The translations under genes and the position numbers were made by a program. DNA of 64,000 nucleotides from Alphaproteobacteria bacterium (GTDB lineage: Bacteria; Pseudomonadota; Alphaproteobacteria; Bin65): contig JAJEGH010000044.1 in the NCBI GenBank assembly GCA_022819985.1, positions 18,483-82,482 of the forward strand, written 5' to 3'. Position 1 is the first letter of the stretch. Every line of letters begins with the position of its first letter. The notes under the pieces are model-generated. The model made no database searches. It was not told the DNA's origin and worked only from the letters and a program-made list of their open reading frames with translations. Below, piece by piece: positions 39,593 through 48,772 of the stretch.

Positions 39593-40495
39593 CTAAAGGC
39601 CGCGCACATGCTCCGCCATACGCCGGCGCATGGTGGCATCCGGCATCGGGCCGAGGGCGGCGGACTTGTTCTCGCGCAGATGGTCGACCCGGCCGGTCGC
39701 CGGAATCGCGGTCGTGACCGCCGGGTGCGAAAGGATGAATTTCAGCAGGAATTGCGGCCAGGTCGCAACGCCGATCTCCCGCGCCCAGCCGGGCATCGGG
39801 CGGCCGGCGAGCCGGTCCGGCAGCCGGCCGCGCTGAAACGGCCGGTTGCAGATCACCGCGATGCCGCGCTCCCGGGCGAACGGCAAGAGGCGGCGCTCCG
39901 CCTCCCGGTCCACGATATTGTAGGTGAGCTGGATGAAATCGGGCGGCCGTCGTTGCATGATCGCTTCCAGTTCGCCGTGCCGGCGGCCGTGCGAGGTGGT
40001 GACGCCGGTATAGCGCAGCCGGCCCGCCGCCTTCATGGCGTCGAGGGTGTCGAGGTTGCGCTCCCAGTCCCACAGATTGTGGACCTGCAGCAAGTCGAAG
40101 CGCCCGACGCCCCAGCGGCGGGCGGTCTCCGCGATCTGCGCCGGGCCGTTGGCGGCCGAGGTCCAGACCTTGTCGGCCGAGAACAGGCCCGGCGGCCGGC
40201 CCAGCTTTGCCAGCGCGTCGCCGATCACCGCCTGGGAAGAACCGTACATCGGCGAGGAATCGATCATGCCGCCGCCCACCTCGAAAAAGGCGGCCATGAC
40301 GGCGCGGCAATCCGCGCGCAGCACGGGATCGTCGCCGACGTTGAAGGTGATCCAGCTGCCGAGCCCGACCGCCGGGACCGGCTCGCCGGTCGCCGGAATA
40401 CGCTTCGAGAGGGGCTTCGGCGCCGCATTTCCGAATGCCGGCACGGCAAGCGCCGCGCCCGCTCCGGCTAGAATCGCCCGGCGTGTCACGCGCAT
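39593..40495 (-). CDS. Aldo/keto reductase with Tat-type signal
   Basis: A 300-residue protein. Its N-terminus RVTRRAILAGAGAALAVPAFG is a twin-arginine signal. The AKR tetrad is Asp79, Tyr84, Lys109 and His139 (MIDSSPMYG, SADKVW, QVHN), so it is catalytically complete. The Tat signal implies export with a bound nicotinamide cofactor, as in other periplasmic AKRs. The frame is open 34 codons further upstream, but the ATG at 40495 gives the signal. The substrate is unknown. Confidence 0.88.
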   Translation of the reverse strand: MRVTRRAILAGAGAALAVPAFGNAAPKPLSKRIPATGEPVPAVGLGSWITFNVGDDPVLRADCRAVMAAFFEVGGGMIDSSPMYGSSQAVIGDALAKLGRPPGLFSADKVWTSAANGPAQIAETARRWGVGRFDLLQVHNLWDWERNLDTLDAMKAAGRLRYTGVTTSHGRRHGELEAIMQRRPPDFIQLTYNIVDREAERRLLPFARERGIAVICNRPFQRGRLPDRLAGRPMPGWAREIGVATWPQFLLKFILSHPAVTTAIPATGRVDHLRENKSAALGPMPDATMRRRMAEHVRGL

Positions 40496-40532
40496 GATCG
40501 GCCCTTTCCCTTTCTCTCCCGGACGATGCGGC

Positions 40533-40575
40533 CCCTTCGATACGCCCCGGATCGAACCCGGGTGCCTCAGGGTGG
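40533..40575. repeat. R2 element, left-end fragment
   Basis: CCCTTCGATACGCCCCGG matches the left end of the two full R2 copies, followed by GGTGCCTCAGGGTGGG in place of GGCTACTCAGGATGAG. The right half is missing. It lies upstream of the aldo/keto reductase. Confidence 0.6.
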
Positions 40576-40580
40576 GACCA

Positions 40581-40602
40581 AGTATTTGCGCTTGCAAATA
40601 CT
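40581..40602. promoter_or_regulatory. 22-bp palindrome with 9-bp arms
   Basis: AGTATTTGC and GCAAATACT are perfect arms around GCTT. There is no U-run, so this is more likely a protein-binding site than a terminator. It lies about 85 bp upstream of the aldo/keto reductase ATG and downstream of the FAD/NAD(P) gene. Confidence 0.5.
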
Positions 40603-40761
40603 AACTTCGCCCCGCGTAACCCCAAATCGGTCCGGGGCATATCGGGAGTCTGCCCCGAGCCTGTCGGAGGGGATGCCGCGCTTCCCTCCGTAACGATAAC
40701 GCTCCACGGATTCCGTTCCCGAACGACGGGCGTGTCAAGAGGCTGGCCGGACGGCGCACCG

Positions 40762-42195
40762 CTATCGTTGCAGCGTGGCGGCGATGCCGGGCATGAGGGC
40801 GCACAGGCGCAGCGCGATGAAGGCCGCGCCCTGCTGGTCGGCGAACGCGCCGTAGACCGGCGGGCCGACGATCCGCAGAAGCGGGTCCGCGCGGCCGCCG
40901 GCGTCGAACGCGCGGCACTCGGCGTCGACGCTGAAGCCGATGCCTGCCGGATGGAGCGCTGCATGGCCCTGCGCCGTCAGGTTCGCCACGAAGGGATTGC
41001 CGGACCGGTCCGGCCGCAAGGCGGGACCGGTGCAGTTCACGACGGCGTCGAACCGTTCGCGGCGGCGCTCGCCGCTGCCCCGGCGCCGCAGCGTCACGGA
41101 AAGGGCGCTGCCGTCGGATGCGGCCGATTCGCAGCGGGCCGCCTCGAAGGACAGTTGCCCGGCGGCCTCGGCGGCGGCGATACGGGCTTCGACCTGCGGC
41201 GGCAGCTGAAAGCGGTGGGCGTCGTACCAGACCCGCAGATGGCGCAGGAAGCGGCGCTTTTCCGCCGGCGGCAGCGCGGGCCAGACCTCCCAGACCGAAT
41301 CCCGCAGATCGCCGAACGGCCCGGTCCAGTCGTCGCCCGCGGCCTCGGCCTGGCGGACCTCGGATCGCAGCGTGCGCAGCAGGCTCAGCGCAGTCCCGTG
41401 CCGGCCGTGCGCTGCCGTGAACAGGGACACCGGCCGGACGAGGCGTTCGACGATATCCGGCGGCGGGCCCGATGCCCCCGCCGGTTTTGCGCGCGGGCGC
41501 AGGCCGCGGCGCGCGACCGTGGCGATCGGCCCGTTGTGCCCGTTGCGCAACAGCACGGCGATCGCGTCCGACGCGGTCTGGGACATGCCGAGCACCAGGA
41601 CCCTGGCATCGGCCGGAATTTCGCGGAGCCGGGTCGTATTCCACGGATCGGCGATGAAACCCGGATGGCCGGAGGCCGTACCGTCGAAGGGCGGCGGCGC
41701 CCGCGGGCGCTCGTAGCCGGCGGCCAGAACCGTCAGCCGGGCGGCCAGCGTTTGTCCGCCATCGAGGGTCAGCCGGTAGCCATCGGCCGTCCGGCAGGCG
41801 GCGACAGCGCGGGCGCGGACATGCCGGATCGTCGAGCCGGAGGCGTTGCCCGCGCTATGGGCGCGAAGCTGTGCTTCGACATAGCGCCCGAAATCCCCGC
41901 GCCGGATGTAGAGGTTGCCGTCCGGGCCCTGCGCATCGGCATCGCGCGCCGGGCCGCCTTGTTCGACATACCAGTCGTGCAGGTGGTCCGGCGCGTCGGG
42001 GTAGACGAAATGGACCTGAAGCGGCGCGTTGAGCCGGTGATCCGGGTCTTCGGTATCGTAGGCGACGCCGCAACCAAGCCGGGCGCGCGGCTCGACGATG
42101 GCGATGTCGAGCGGCCGGCCGGCCGTGCGCGACAGGTGGATCGCGAAGACGGCGCCGGTGAAGCCGCCGCCGACGATTGCGACATCGGCTGCCAC
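40762..42195 (-). CDS. FAD/NAD(P)-binding oxidoreductase
   Basis: A 477-residue flavoprotein from the chosen GTG. The first dinucleotide fold (AADVAIVGGGFTGA) opens the protein, and a GCGVAYDTEDPDHRLNAP motif follows. The second fold is RVLVLGMSQTASDAI. This fits the FAD-NAD(P)-binding group that contains putative hydroxyacylglutathione or sulfur-related oxidoreductases with no agreed function. The start is uncertain: a TTG at 42234 would add 13 residues; the GTG at 42195 lies just before the first beta strand. It is 51 bp after an acyl-CoA dehydrogenase and probably co-transcribed. Confidence 0.8.
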   Translation of the reverse strand: MAADVAIVGGGFTGAVFAIHLSRTAGRPLDIAIVEPRARLGCGVAYDTEDPDHRLNAPLQVHFVYPDAPDHLHDWYVEQGGPARDADAQGPDGNLYIRRGDFGRYVEAQLRAHSAGNASGSTIRHVRARAVAACRTADGYRLTLDGGQTLAARLTVLAAGYERPRAPPPFDGTASGHPGFIADPWNTTRLREIPADARVLVLGMSQTASDAIAVLLRNGHNGPIATVARRGLRPRAKPAGASGPPPDIVERLVRPVSLFTAAHGRHGTALSLLRTLRSEVRQAEAAGDDWTGPFGDLRDSVWEVWPALPPAEKRRFLRHLRVWYDAHRFQLPPQVEARIAAAEAAGQLSFEAARCESAASDGSALSVTLRRRGSGERRRERFDAVVNCTGPALRPDRSGNPFVANLTAQGHAALHPAGIGFSVDAECRAFDAGGRADPLLRIVGPPVYGAFADQQGAAFIALRLCALMPGIAATLQR

Positions 42196-42246
42196 CGCCG
42201 GAGTTCCCGGATTCCCGCCCGAAGCCCGCCGCAAGCCTCTGCGGCC

Positions 42247-43392
42247 TCACATGCGCTTGGCGACTTCCTCGAGCATGACCTCGGTCGCGCCGCCGCCGAT
42301 CGAGGCGACCCGGGCATCGCGGCTCATCCGCTCGATCGGACTTTCGCGCATATAGCCCATGCCGCCATGGAGTTGGACGCAGTCGTACATCGTCCGGTTG
42401 ACCAGCTCGCCGCCCATCGCCTTGATCATCGAGACTTCCTTCACGCAGTCCCTTCCTTCGGAGACCAGCCAGGCGCAATGATAGGTGAGATGGCGGAAGG
42501 CCTCGGCCTGGGTCGCCAGAGTCGCCAGCTTGTGGCGCACCACCTGCTTGTCCCACAGCGTGCCGCCGAACGCCTTGCGGTCCTTGACATAGCGTGTGGT
42601 GATTTCCAGCGCGTTCTGGATCGCGCCGGCATTCATCGCGCCGGCGACCAGCCGCTCGTTCTGGAAGTTCATCATCACGGCGTAGAAGCCCCTGTTCTCC
42701 TCGCCGAGGATGTTCTCGTAGGGGATTTCGCAGTCGTCGAAGACCAGTTCGGCAGTGTCGGAGCAGCGCCAGCCATGCTTGTCGAGCTTCTTCGCGACCT
42801 TGAAGCCCGGCGCGCCCTTCTCGACGATGAACATGGAAATGCCGCGCGAGCCCTTGGCGTGCGGGTCGGTGCGCGCGGCGACGAAATGGACGTCGGCCAG
42901 GCAGCCGTTGGTGATGAACACCTTGGCGCCGTTGAGCACCCAGCGGTCGTTGCCCTTGCGCTCGGCCCTTGTCTTGAGCGCGGCGACGTCCGAGCCGCCG
43001 TCGGGCTCGGTCACCGCGATGCTGCTGACCTTGCGCCCGGCGATCAGGTCCGGCAGGAGGCGTTCCTTCTGTTCCTCAGTGCCGGCGTTGATCAGGTGGG
43101 GCACCGCCATTTCGGCATGGGCCGAGGTGCTGCCGGTAAAGCCGCCATAGCTGGATTTGCCCAGCTCCTCCCACTGGGCGACCATCGCGACCGGTCCCAT
43201 GTCCGTGCCGCCATAGGCCTCCGGCGCCTGAACGCCGAAGAAGCCGAGATCGCCCATCTTGGTGAACGCGGTGCGCGGGATTTCCTCGTCCGCCTCCCAA
43301 GCGTCGCCGTGCGGCTGCACCTCCTCCTCGATGAAGCGGCGCGCCGTGTCGCGCAGCATGCGGTGTTCTTCGGTAAGGTAGACGGGGTCCAT
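42247..43392 (-). CDS. Acyl-CoA dehydrogenase
   Basis: A 381-residue enzyme. Landmarks are SSIAVTEPDGGSDVA in the middle domain, WVLNGAKVFITNG, and the CVQLHGGMGYMRESPIERM stretch in the C-terminal domain. The pattern is close to isovaleryl- or long-chain-type enzymes. It oxidises an acyl-CoA and passes electrons to ETF. The ATG is clear, with about 300 bp upstream that contain a short copy of repeat R1. Confidence 0.92.
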   Translation of the reverse strand: MDPVYLTEEHRMLRDTARRFIEEEVQPHGDAWEADEEIPRTAFTKMGDLGFFGVQAPEAYGGTDMGPVAMVAQWEELGKSSYGGFTGSTSAHAEMAVPHLINAGTEEQKERLLPDLIAGRKVSSIAVTEPDGGSDVAALKTRAERKGNDRWVLNGAKVFITNGCLADVHFVAARTDPHAKGSRGISMFIVEKGAPGFKVAKKLDKHGWRCSDTAELVFDDCEIPYENILGEENRGFYAVMMNFQNERLVAGAMNAGAIQNALEITTRYVKDRKAFGGTLWDKQVVRHKLATLATQAEAFRHLTYHCAWLVSEGRDCVKEVSMIKAMGGELVNRTMYDCVQLHGGMGYMRESPIERMSRDARVASIGGGATEVMLEEVAKRM

Positions 43393-43502
43393 GGCGGCCG
43401 GCCGGGATGCTGTTGAACGGCCGGACGGTTGTAGTCCCGCCGCCGGCGGTTGGAAAGCCGCAGCGCAAGGCTCCGGGCACAGGAGATCTGCATCCGTTGT
43501 CC

Positions 43503-43639
43503 CGTCATTTCGACCGGAGCCCCGGATTCATCGGGGCGTAGCGGAGAAATCTTTCCGGTACGGCACTTCGGGTCCCGGTAATGTGCAGGAATGATATATC
43601 CGCTTCGCAGGCCTGCGGCCTGCTCCGGTCGATATGACG
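43503..43639. repeat. Compound intergenic repeat R1, short copy
   Basis: The left arm CGTCATTTCGACCGGAGC (43503-43520), then GCGGAGAAATC, and the right arm GCTCCGGTCGATATGACG (43622-43639) bound a diverged interior. The decamer arrays of the long copies are missing here. Confidence 0.75.
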
Positions 43640-43693
43640 ATGGACGTCGACGCGGAGCGATGGTGGGCAGCGCCACGGCAAGAGGCTTCGCCG

Positions 43694-44470
43694 CTACTTC
43701 AGGTTCTTCTCGAAGAACGCCGCGGTGCGCGACCAGGCGAGCTTCGAGGCCGCCTCGTCGAACCGGCCGCCCGACGGGTTGGCGAAAGCGTGGTCGGCGT
43801 CGTACCAGAAGACCTGCAACGAATCCTTCTTGCCGGCGGCAGCCATCGTCTTCTCGAAGGTGCTCACCATCTTCGCGTCGATGAACCGGTCCTTCTTCGC
43901 GAAATGGCCCATCACCGGGCCTTTCAGCTTCTTGAGCTGGTCGACGCTGCGCAGGACATGGCCGTAATAGATCGCCGTGGCGTCGACCGGGCGGGCGATC
44001 GAGGCGTTGAGCGACCAGGCCCCGCCGAAGCACCAGCCCACGGTGCCGACCTTGCCGTTCGAGCGCGGATGCGCCTTCAGCCAGTCGATCCAGGCGCCGC
44101 AGGTCTCGAAGCCGGCCTTGGGGTCTTTCATCGACGCCCGCATCAGCGCCTGCGCCTCGCCGGGCGTCTTGCCGACCTTGCCGTCATAGAGGTCGATCGC
44201 CAGCGCGACATAGCCGGCTTTCGCATAGTCGGCCGCGACCGCCTTGATCTGGTCGTTCAGGCCCCACCATTCGTGGATCAGTACCAGGGCCGGCGCCTTC
44301 TGCGCGGCGGGCAGGGCGAGCGCCGCGCTGACGTTGCGACCGCTCCCGGTCTTTATGGAGACGGTGTCGAGCCCGGCGGCGACGGCGGCCGTTATCGTGG
44401 CGTCGGCCAGAATGGCCGAAAGCGGCAGGGCGGCGGCGCCCTTGAGGACGTTGCGGCGATGGATGGTCAT
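43694..44470 (-). CDS. Dienelactone hydrolase family protein, exported
   Basis: A 258-residue alpha/beta hydrolase. The N-terminus HRRNVLKGAAALPL is a twin-arginine signal. The triad is Cys147 (GWCFGG), Asp194 (KKDRF) and His227 (DADHAF), with the Glu67 of IHEWWG that activates the cysteine. Cytoplasmic dienelactone hydrolases act in the chlorocatechol pathway; exported relatives have other, mostly unknown ester or lactone substrates. AGGAGG precedes the ATG. It is divergent from the phytase-like gene. Confidence 0.9.
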   Translation of the reverse strand: MTIHRRNVLKGAAALPLSAILADATITAAVAAGLDTVSIKTGSGRNVSAALALPAAQKAPALVLIHEWWGLNDQIKAVAADYAKAGYVALAIDLYDGKVGKTPGEAQALMRASMKDPKAGFETCGAWIDWLKAHPRSNGKVGTVGWCFGGAWSLNASIARPVDATAIYYGHVLRSVDQLKKLKGPVMGHFAKKDRFIDAKMVSTFEKTMAAAGKKDSLQVFWYDADHAFANPSGGRFDEAASKLAWSRTAAFFEKNLK

Positions 44471-44606
44471 GGTAGTTATCCTCCTGTGTCTACCGTGCGC
44501 CCCGCTGGGGAGCGGCGGGACGGCAGGCCCCGGCCCGGTGGGTTGCGGGCGTTCGATATCCGGGCAAGTGTGGCACGGAATTGCGACAAGACGGAGGCAC
44601 ATCGCC

Positions 44607-45605
44607 GTGAGCCTGCATGCTTCGGTTCTGCGGGTCCTGTGGGCCGCGCTCGTTATCCCGTCCGTCCTGCCGGCGGCGGTTCCCTCTGCCGCGGCAGCGG
44701 ACGATGCCGTGCCGCTGGCCGTCGAAACGGTGCCGCTGAACCCGGATGACACAATGCAGGTCCGGGCCGGTGCGCTGCATTACCGCGGCGGCATTGCGGT
44801 CCGCTCGCCCGACAAGCGGTTCGGCGGGTTTTCCGGTCTGGCCGTCGGTCCGGACGGCCGGCGGCTCACCGCCGTATCCGACCGCGGCGCCTGGTTCCGC
44901 GCCCGGATTCGCCATGACGGCGCCGGCCGGCTCGCCGGGCTGGCCGACGGCCGGATCGGACCTTTGCTTGGCGCCGGCGGCAGGCCGCTGCGCGGGCTGG
45001 ACGCCGACGCCGAGGCGCTGGCCTTCCTGCCCGACGGTTCCGCCCTGGTGGCGTTCGAGCGGCGGCACCGGATTTTGCGCTATCCCGCCGGTCCGCAACC
45101 CCTGTCCGGGCGGCCGGTCCGCGCGTCCGCGCCGGCGGGCCTCGCCGCCGCGCCGGATAACGGCGGGGCGGAAACCCTCGCCCATATCGGCGGCGGCGAT
45201 CTTCTGCTTCTGACCGAAGGACTGGCCCGCGGCAGCGGCGCCTTCGCCGGCTGGGTCGCGCGGAAGGGGCGCTGGCGGCCCGTCGCCTATTCGCGGACCG
45301 GCGGTTTCCGGCCGACCGACACGACGGTGCTGCCGAACGGCGACATCGCCGTGCTGGAGCGGCACTACAGCCCGGCGACCGGCGTTTCTGCGCGCATCGT
45401 GCTGGTCCCCCGCAGTGCCGTCGCGGCGGGCAAGACGGTCCGGGGCCGGGAACTCCTGCACCTTGCGCCGTCGATGACGGTGGACAATTTCGAAGGGATT
45501 TCGGCCCGCCGCGGGCCGGACGGCAAAACCGTTCTCTACATCCTGAGCGACGACAACTTCAATCCGCTCCAGCGCACCCTGCTGCTGATGTTCGAGATGC
45601 GGTAG
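44607..45605 (+). CDS. Secreted esterase-like/phytase-like domain protein
   Basis: A 332-residue protein starting at a GTG with ACGGAGG 9 bases before it. The signal peptide ends near residue 30 (AAAADDAVP). The rest reads as a beta-propeller-like domain with FGGFSGLAV, DADAEALAFLPDG, NGGAETLAHIGGG and VDNFEGISARRG, matching the phytase-like family (PF13449). It probably acts in the periplasm; enzymatic activity in this family is poorly established. An ATG earlier in the frame lies in the divergent gene and was rejected. Confidence 0.75.
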   Translation: MSLHASVLRVLWAALVIPSVLPAAVPSAAAADDAVPLAVETVPLNPDDTMQVRAGALHYRGGIAVRSPDKRFGGFSGLAVGPDGRRLTAVSDRGAWFRARIRHDGAGRLAGLADGRIGPLLGAGGRPLRGLDADAEALAFLPDGSALVAFERRHRILRYPAGPQPLSGRPVRASAPAGLAAAPDNGGAETLAHIGGGDLLLLTEGLARGSGAFAGWVARKGRWRPVAYSRTGGFRPTDTTVLPNGDIAVLERHYSPATGVSARIVLVPRSAVAAGKTVRGRELLHLAPSMTVDNFEGISARRGPDGKTVLYILSDDNFNPLQRTLLLMFEMR

Positions 45606-45658
45606 GAAAAAGTATGCGGTCCGTACGGCCGAAAGGGCCGAATCGATAAGCCCGCCCG

Positions 45659-45886
45659 TCAACCGTCGGAGATATCGAGGCGCCGCTCAATGCGGTCGAG
45701 GCGCGTCTGAATGGTTGCGATCGTGCTTTCTTGAGCAGCGTCGCTCGCCATGAATCCCGACATATGTTGGCGAATACTGGCGAGGCTGGCCTTGATGTCC
45801 GAGATATCGGCACGAACGGTACCGAGTTCCTGGCGAATAGCCCGGAAGTTCTCCAGCATCAGGTCTTGAAGGACGTTGTCGCTCAT
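45659..45886 (-). CDS. Small coiled-coil protein
   Basis: A 75-residue protein (MSDNVLQDLMLENFRAIRQE...) predicted to be almost entirely helical. A heptad-like pattern runs from about residue 8 to the end, including ISDIKASLASIRQHM and TIQTRLDRIERRL. There is no membrane segment. AGGAAGG lies upstream of the ATG; an earlier in-frame ATG nine codons back is less likely. I do not recognise a family, but such proteins often form dimers or trimers. It converges with the phytase-like gene. Confidence 0.6.
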   Translation of the reverse strand: MSDNVLQDLMLENFRAIRQELGTVRADISDIKASLASIRQHMSGFMASDAAQESTIATIQTRLDRIERRLDISDG

Positions 45887-46044
45887 TGCGTTCCCGCCTT
45901 CCTGTACATCCAACAGCAGAATGTTTGGCTCGGAAGTATACTTTACATCGATTCTGCATGTAAGGTCGCTACATCAATTTGCGGCAGGTCCGTTGTTAAG
46001 TATCGAGGTCGCAATAGCCGAGGGCAAGACCGTCCTATAGACCC

Positions 46045-46338
46045 TTAACCGGTCACCGCCGCCCGCGCCTTCACGATCTGCTTCTTGAGGCGGACGGCGT
46101 CGTCGGTCAGCTTCTTGTCGGGCGTGCCCGCGAGGTAGGCGTCGAGGCCGCCCTTGTGCTCGATGGTGCGGATGCCGCTGGCCGACAGCTTGAGGCGCAC
46201 CATGCGGCCGAGCGCCTCGCTGTAGAGCGAAGTCTTGTGGACGTTGGGCAGGAAGCGCCGCCGCGTCTTGCGGTGCGAGTGGCTGACATTGTTGCCGGCC
46301 TGAACGCCCGTGCCGGTGATGCTGCAGCGCCGCGCCAT
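46045..46338 (-). CDS. rpmB: 50S ribosomal protein L28
   Basis: A 97-residue ribosomal protein. It opens MARRCSITGTGVQAGNNVSHSHRKTRRRF, the L28 signature. The C-terminal extension is longer than the E. coli protein (78 residues), as in other alphaproteobacteria. It binds 23S rRNA in the large subunit. L33 is not encoded next to it. It is divergent from the DUF3108 gene, a pairing common in alphaproteobacteria. Confidence 0.95.
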   Translation of the reverse strand: MARRCSITGTGVQAGNNVSHSHRKTRRRFLPNVHKTSLYSEALGRMVRLKLSASGIRTIEHKGGLDAYLAGTPDKKLTDDAVRLKKQIVKARAAVTG

Positions 46339-46586
46339 GATCCCGCTCCGTCAGAATTTGCTGTGGCGACCAAGCAAACGCCGGGCTCCGCCTTCCGGCG
46401 GCCCGGCAGAGCGCCTACATACGCAGCGGCCCGACGGAAATCAAGCCCGGCGGCGTTGGAACCGGTATGCTGCGATGTCCGGTCCGGAGGCGCCCCGCAG
46501 GGATTTCCAGGGGCATGCTGCGCGATTGCCGCCGCGCCGGCAGGGGCGTAGGCTGCCGCTGCAATTCCGGGAAGAGGGGCGCCGAC

Positions 46587-47477
46587 GTGACGGACCCGCA
46601 CGATCCAGGACGTAACCGGCCAGGACGTAATCTGCACAGGCCGGCGGAAAGGACGCCGGGATGGCGCCCCGGCATGGCGGGACTGTGCCTGCTGGCAGCG
46701 ATTGCGGCTGTTGCTCCTGCGGCGTCTGCCGCGGGCGCCGCCGGCGGCGCCACGCTTCCCGACCGCCGGATCGCGGTCAAATGGACGATCACCTGGGGCG
46801 GCCTGCCGATCTACAAGGCGCGGCTCACGACGGAGATTGCGGACGGACGCTACACGGCGGAATTCTCGGCGAAGAGCCTTGGCGTCGTCGAAGTCGCCGC
46901 CAAGAACCGGACCTACTGGAGCACGGCCGGGCGCGTCAACGGCAGCGCGATGGTCCCCGAACGGATGCGCCAGCGCTACCTTATGAAGCGCGGCGGCTAC
47001 CGCACCGTGTCGATGGCCTGGGCGCCGTCCGGCGACATATCTACCCGCATCGATCCGCCGGAGAACAAGGGCAAGCGCAAGACGGTGCCGCAGGAAATGC
47101 AGCGCGGCGCCATCGACCCGCTGACCGCGATCCTGAACGGCCTGGTCGCGCCGCGCAGCGGGCCGCCCTGCAAATACGAAGCCAGGCTGTTCGAGGGCCG
47201 GCGCCGGATCGACATCCACCTGACCTTCCACCGCTACGGCAAGGCGCTGCGGCTGAAGGGGCACAAGCTGCCGCGCAAGGCGACGGTCTGCCTGCTCCAC
47301 GCCAAGCGCGTCGCCGGCTTCCGCGCCCGCCATCTGAAGGATGTGCCGAAGCTGCACCCGCTCAAGATGTGGGTGGTCCGGCTGAAAAAGCCCGGTATCT
47401 GGCTGCCGGTCGAAATGGCGCTCAAGACGCGCTACGGCATTGCGCGGGCGCGGCTGTCGTCGCTGAAAATCCGCTAA
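46587..47477 (+). CDS. DUF3108-family secreted protein
   Basis: A 296-residue protein from a GTG that follows GAAGAGGGG. It has a signal-like hydrophobic segment at about 31-50 (AGLCLLAAIAAVAPAASA). The domain after it starts with KWTITWGGLPIYKARLTTEI and ends with VEMALKTRYGIARARL, matching DUF3108. Function is unknown; it probably acts in the periplasm. An ATG at 46674, just before the hydrophobic segment, is a possible alternative start. Its 3' end overlaps the SDR gene tail to tail by 4 bp. Confidence 0.75.
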   Translation: MTDPHDPGRNRPGRNLHRPAERTPGWRPGMAGLCLLAAIAAVAPAASAAGAAGGATLPDRRIAVKWTITWGGLPIYKARLTTEIADGRYTAEFSAKSLGVVEVAAKNRTYWSTAGRVNGSAMVPERMRQRYLMKRGGYRTVSMAWAPSGDISTRIDPPENKGKRKTVPQEMQRGAIDPLTAILNGLVAPRSGPPCKYEARLFEGRRRIDIHLTFHRYGKALRLKGHKLPRKATVCLLHAKRVAGFRARHLKDVPKLHPLKMWVVRLKKPGIWLPVEMALKTRYGIARARLSSLKIR

Positions 47478-48208
47478 AGCGAAATCCCGCCCAGGCTCGC
47501 GCCGCCGCAGACGAAAAGGACCTGGCCGGTAATAAAGCCGGCGTCCGGGTCGGCGAAGAACATGACGGCGCGGGTCACGTCTTCGGGCTCGCCGAGGCGC
47601 CCGACCGGCATGTTGTCGGCCAGCCGCGCCTCGCGTTCCGAGCCCTTCGGGATGATGCCCCAGAAATTGTCGGTCAGGACTGGGCCGGGCGCGACCACGT
47701 TGACGGTGATGCCCTCCGGTGCCAGTTCCAGCGCCCAGGTCCGCGCCATGCCGTGGACGCCGGCCTTGGTGGCGGAATAGGCGGTGCGGGTCGGCACGCC
47801 CATCGAGGCGCGCGAGGTGACGAAGACGACGCGGCCGAAGCCTTTTTCGCGCATCTTCGGCAGCACCGCCTGGGTCAGCAGCAGCGGCGCCGTCAGATGG
47901 ATGTGGGTCAGCGTCTCCAGGTCCTCCGGGACGACCTCGGGCAGCAGGTTCGGCCGGATCAGGCCGGCATTGTGGACGATGTGCGTCACGTCCCGGCCGG
48001 CGATTTCCGCCCCGGCGTCGACGGTCTCCTGCGGGTCGAGCAGGTCGGCGCAGACCGAGGAGATATCCGGATGGTCGATCGGCGACGGCCGCCGCGCCAC
48101 GCAGATGACCTTCCAGCCCGCGTCCAGCATGTCGCGGCACAGCCGCTCGCCGATGCCGGCGCTGCCGCCGGTGACGACCGCCGTGTAGCGGCCCGCATCT
48201 TCGCTCAT
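47474..48208 (-). CDS. Short-chain dehydrogenase/reductase
   Basis: A 244-residue SDR. The cofactor motif TGGSAGIG is at 13-20 and the NAG motif near 80-82. The active site has Ser132 or Ser135, Tyr144 and Lys148 (TSRASMGVPTRTAYSATKAG). It follows the dioxygenase subunit genes on the same strand, so it is likely the dihydrodiol dehydrogenase that rearomatises the dioxygenase product to a catechol. The exact substrate is inference. Confidence 0.9.
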   Translation of the reverse strand: MSEDAGRYTAVVTGGSAGIGERLCRDMLDAGWKVICVARRPSPIDHPDISSVCADLLDPQETVDAGAEIAGRDVTHIVHNAGLIRPNLLPEVVPEDLETLTHIHLTAPLLLTQAVLPKMREKGFGRVVFVTSRASMGVPTRTAYSATKAGVHGMARTWALELAPEGITVNVVAPGPVLTDNFWGIIPKGSEREARLADNMPVGRLGEPEDVTRAVMFFADPDAGFITGQVLFVCGGASLGGISL

Positions 48209-48262
48209 GGCGCTCCCGTCCTTCCGTAAATCCGCCCCGGCGCACCGGCCGGCGGCGTACCG

Positions 48263-48772
48263 CTACATGAACAGCTGGATGTTGCCGAACGGCGCGTCGA
48301 GGTTGACCAGGTCGACGCGCTTCAGGCGGATTTTGAGCGCGCCGCCTTCCAGCATCAGGTCGTGGCGCGCCCAGCCGTTGAAATAGTCCCGCTCGTCGCC
48401 GCGGGTCTCGACATAGTGGAACGGGGTCCAGGTCCGGTAGCTGTTCGCCGCCGCGTCCATCGCCTCGACCGACGGCTGCTGGAGAACGTGGACGCAGCGG
48501 CTGTTCGGCTTCTGGCTGTAAGTCCGCGCACCGCGCAGCCGGCGGATGCGTACGTCGAGCATGAAGCGGTCCTCGTACAACAGGGAGGGCTGCATCACCG
48601 GGTCGGTCTGGTCCCATTCCGCCGGGATCCAGTAGCGGCCGTCCTCGGCGAACAGGTCGAGCCAGTCCTCGTAGCGGCACTCGTCGAGCAGCCGCGCTTC
48701 GGCATAGACGAATGCGACGATATCCTCTGCGGTGACCGCGCTTGCGGCCTCCGCCAGTCCCGGCGCCGCCAT
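48263..48772 (-). CDS. Ring-hydroxylating dioxygenase, beta subunit
   Basis: A 169-residue protein of the NTF2-like fold, typical of small subunits of Rieske oxygenases. Recognisable stretches are YAEARLLDECRYEDWLDLFAEDG and RVHRLRG-like RIRRLRGARTYSQKPNSR. It supports the hexamer structure with the alpha subunit. Its ATG overlaps the alpha stop by one base (TGATG). The open frame upstream belongs to another reading. Confidence 0.9.
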   Translation of the reverse strand: MAAPGLAEAASAVTAEDIVAFVYAEARLLDECRYEDWLDLFAEDGRYWIPAEWDQTDPVMQPSLLYEDRFMLDVRIRRLRGARTYSQKPNSRCVHVLQQPSVEAMDAAANSYRTWTPFHYVETRGDERDYFNGWARHDLMLEGGALKIRLKRVDLVNLDAPFGNIQLFM

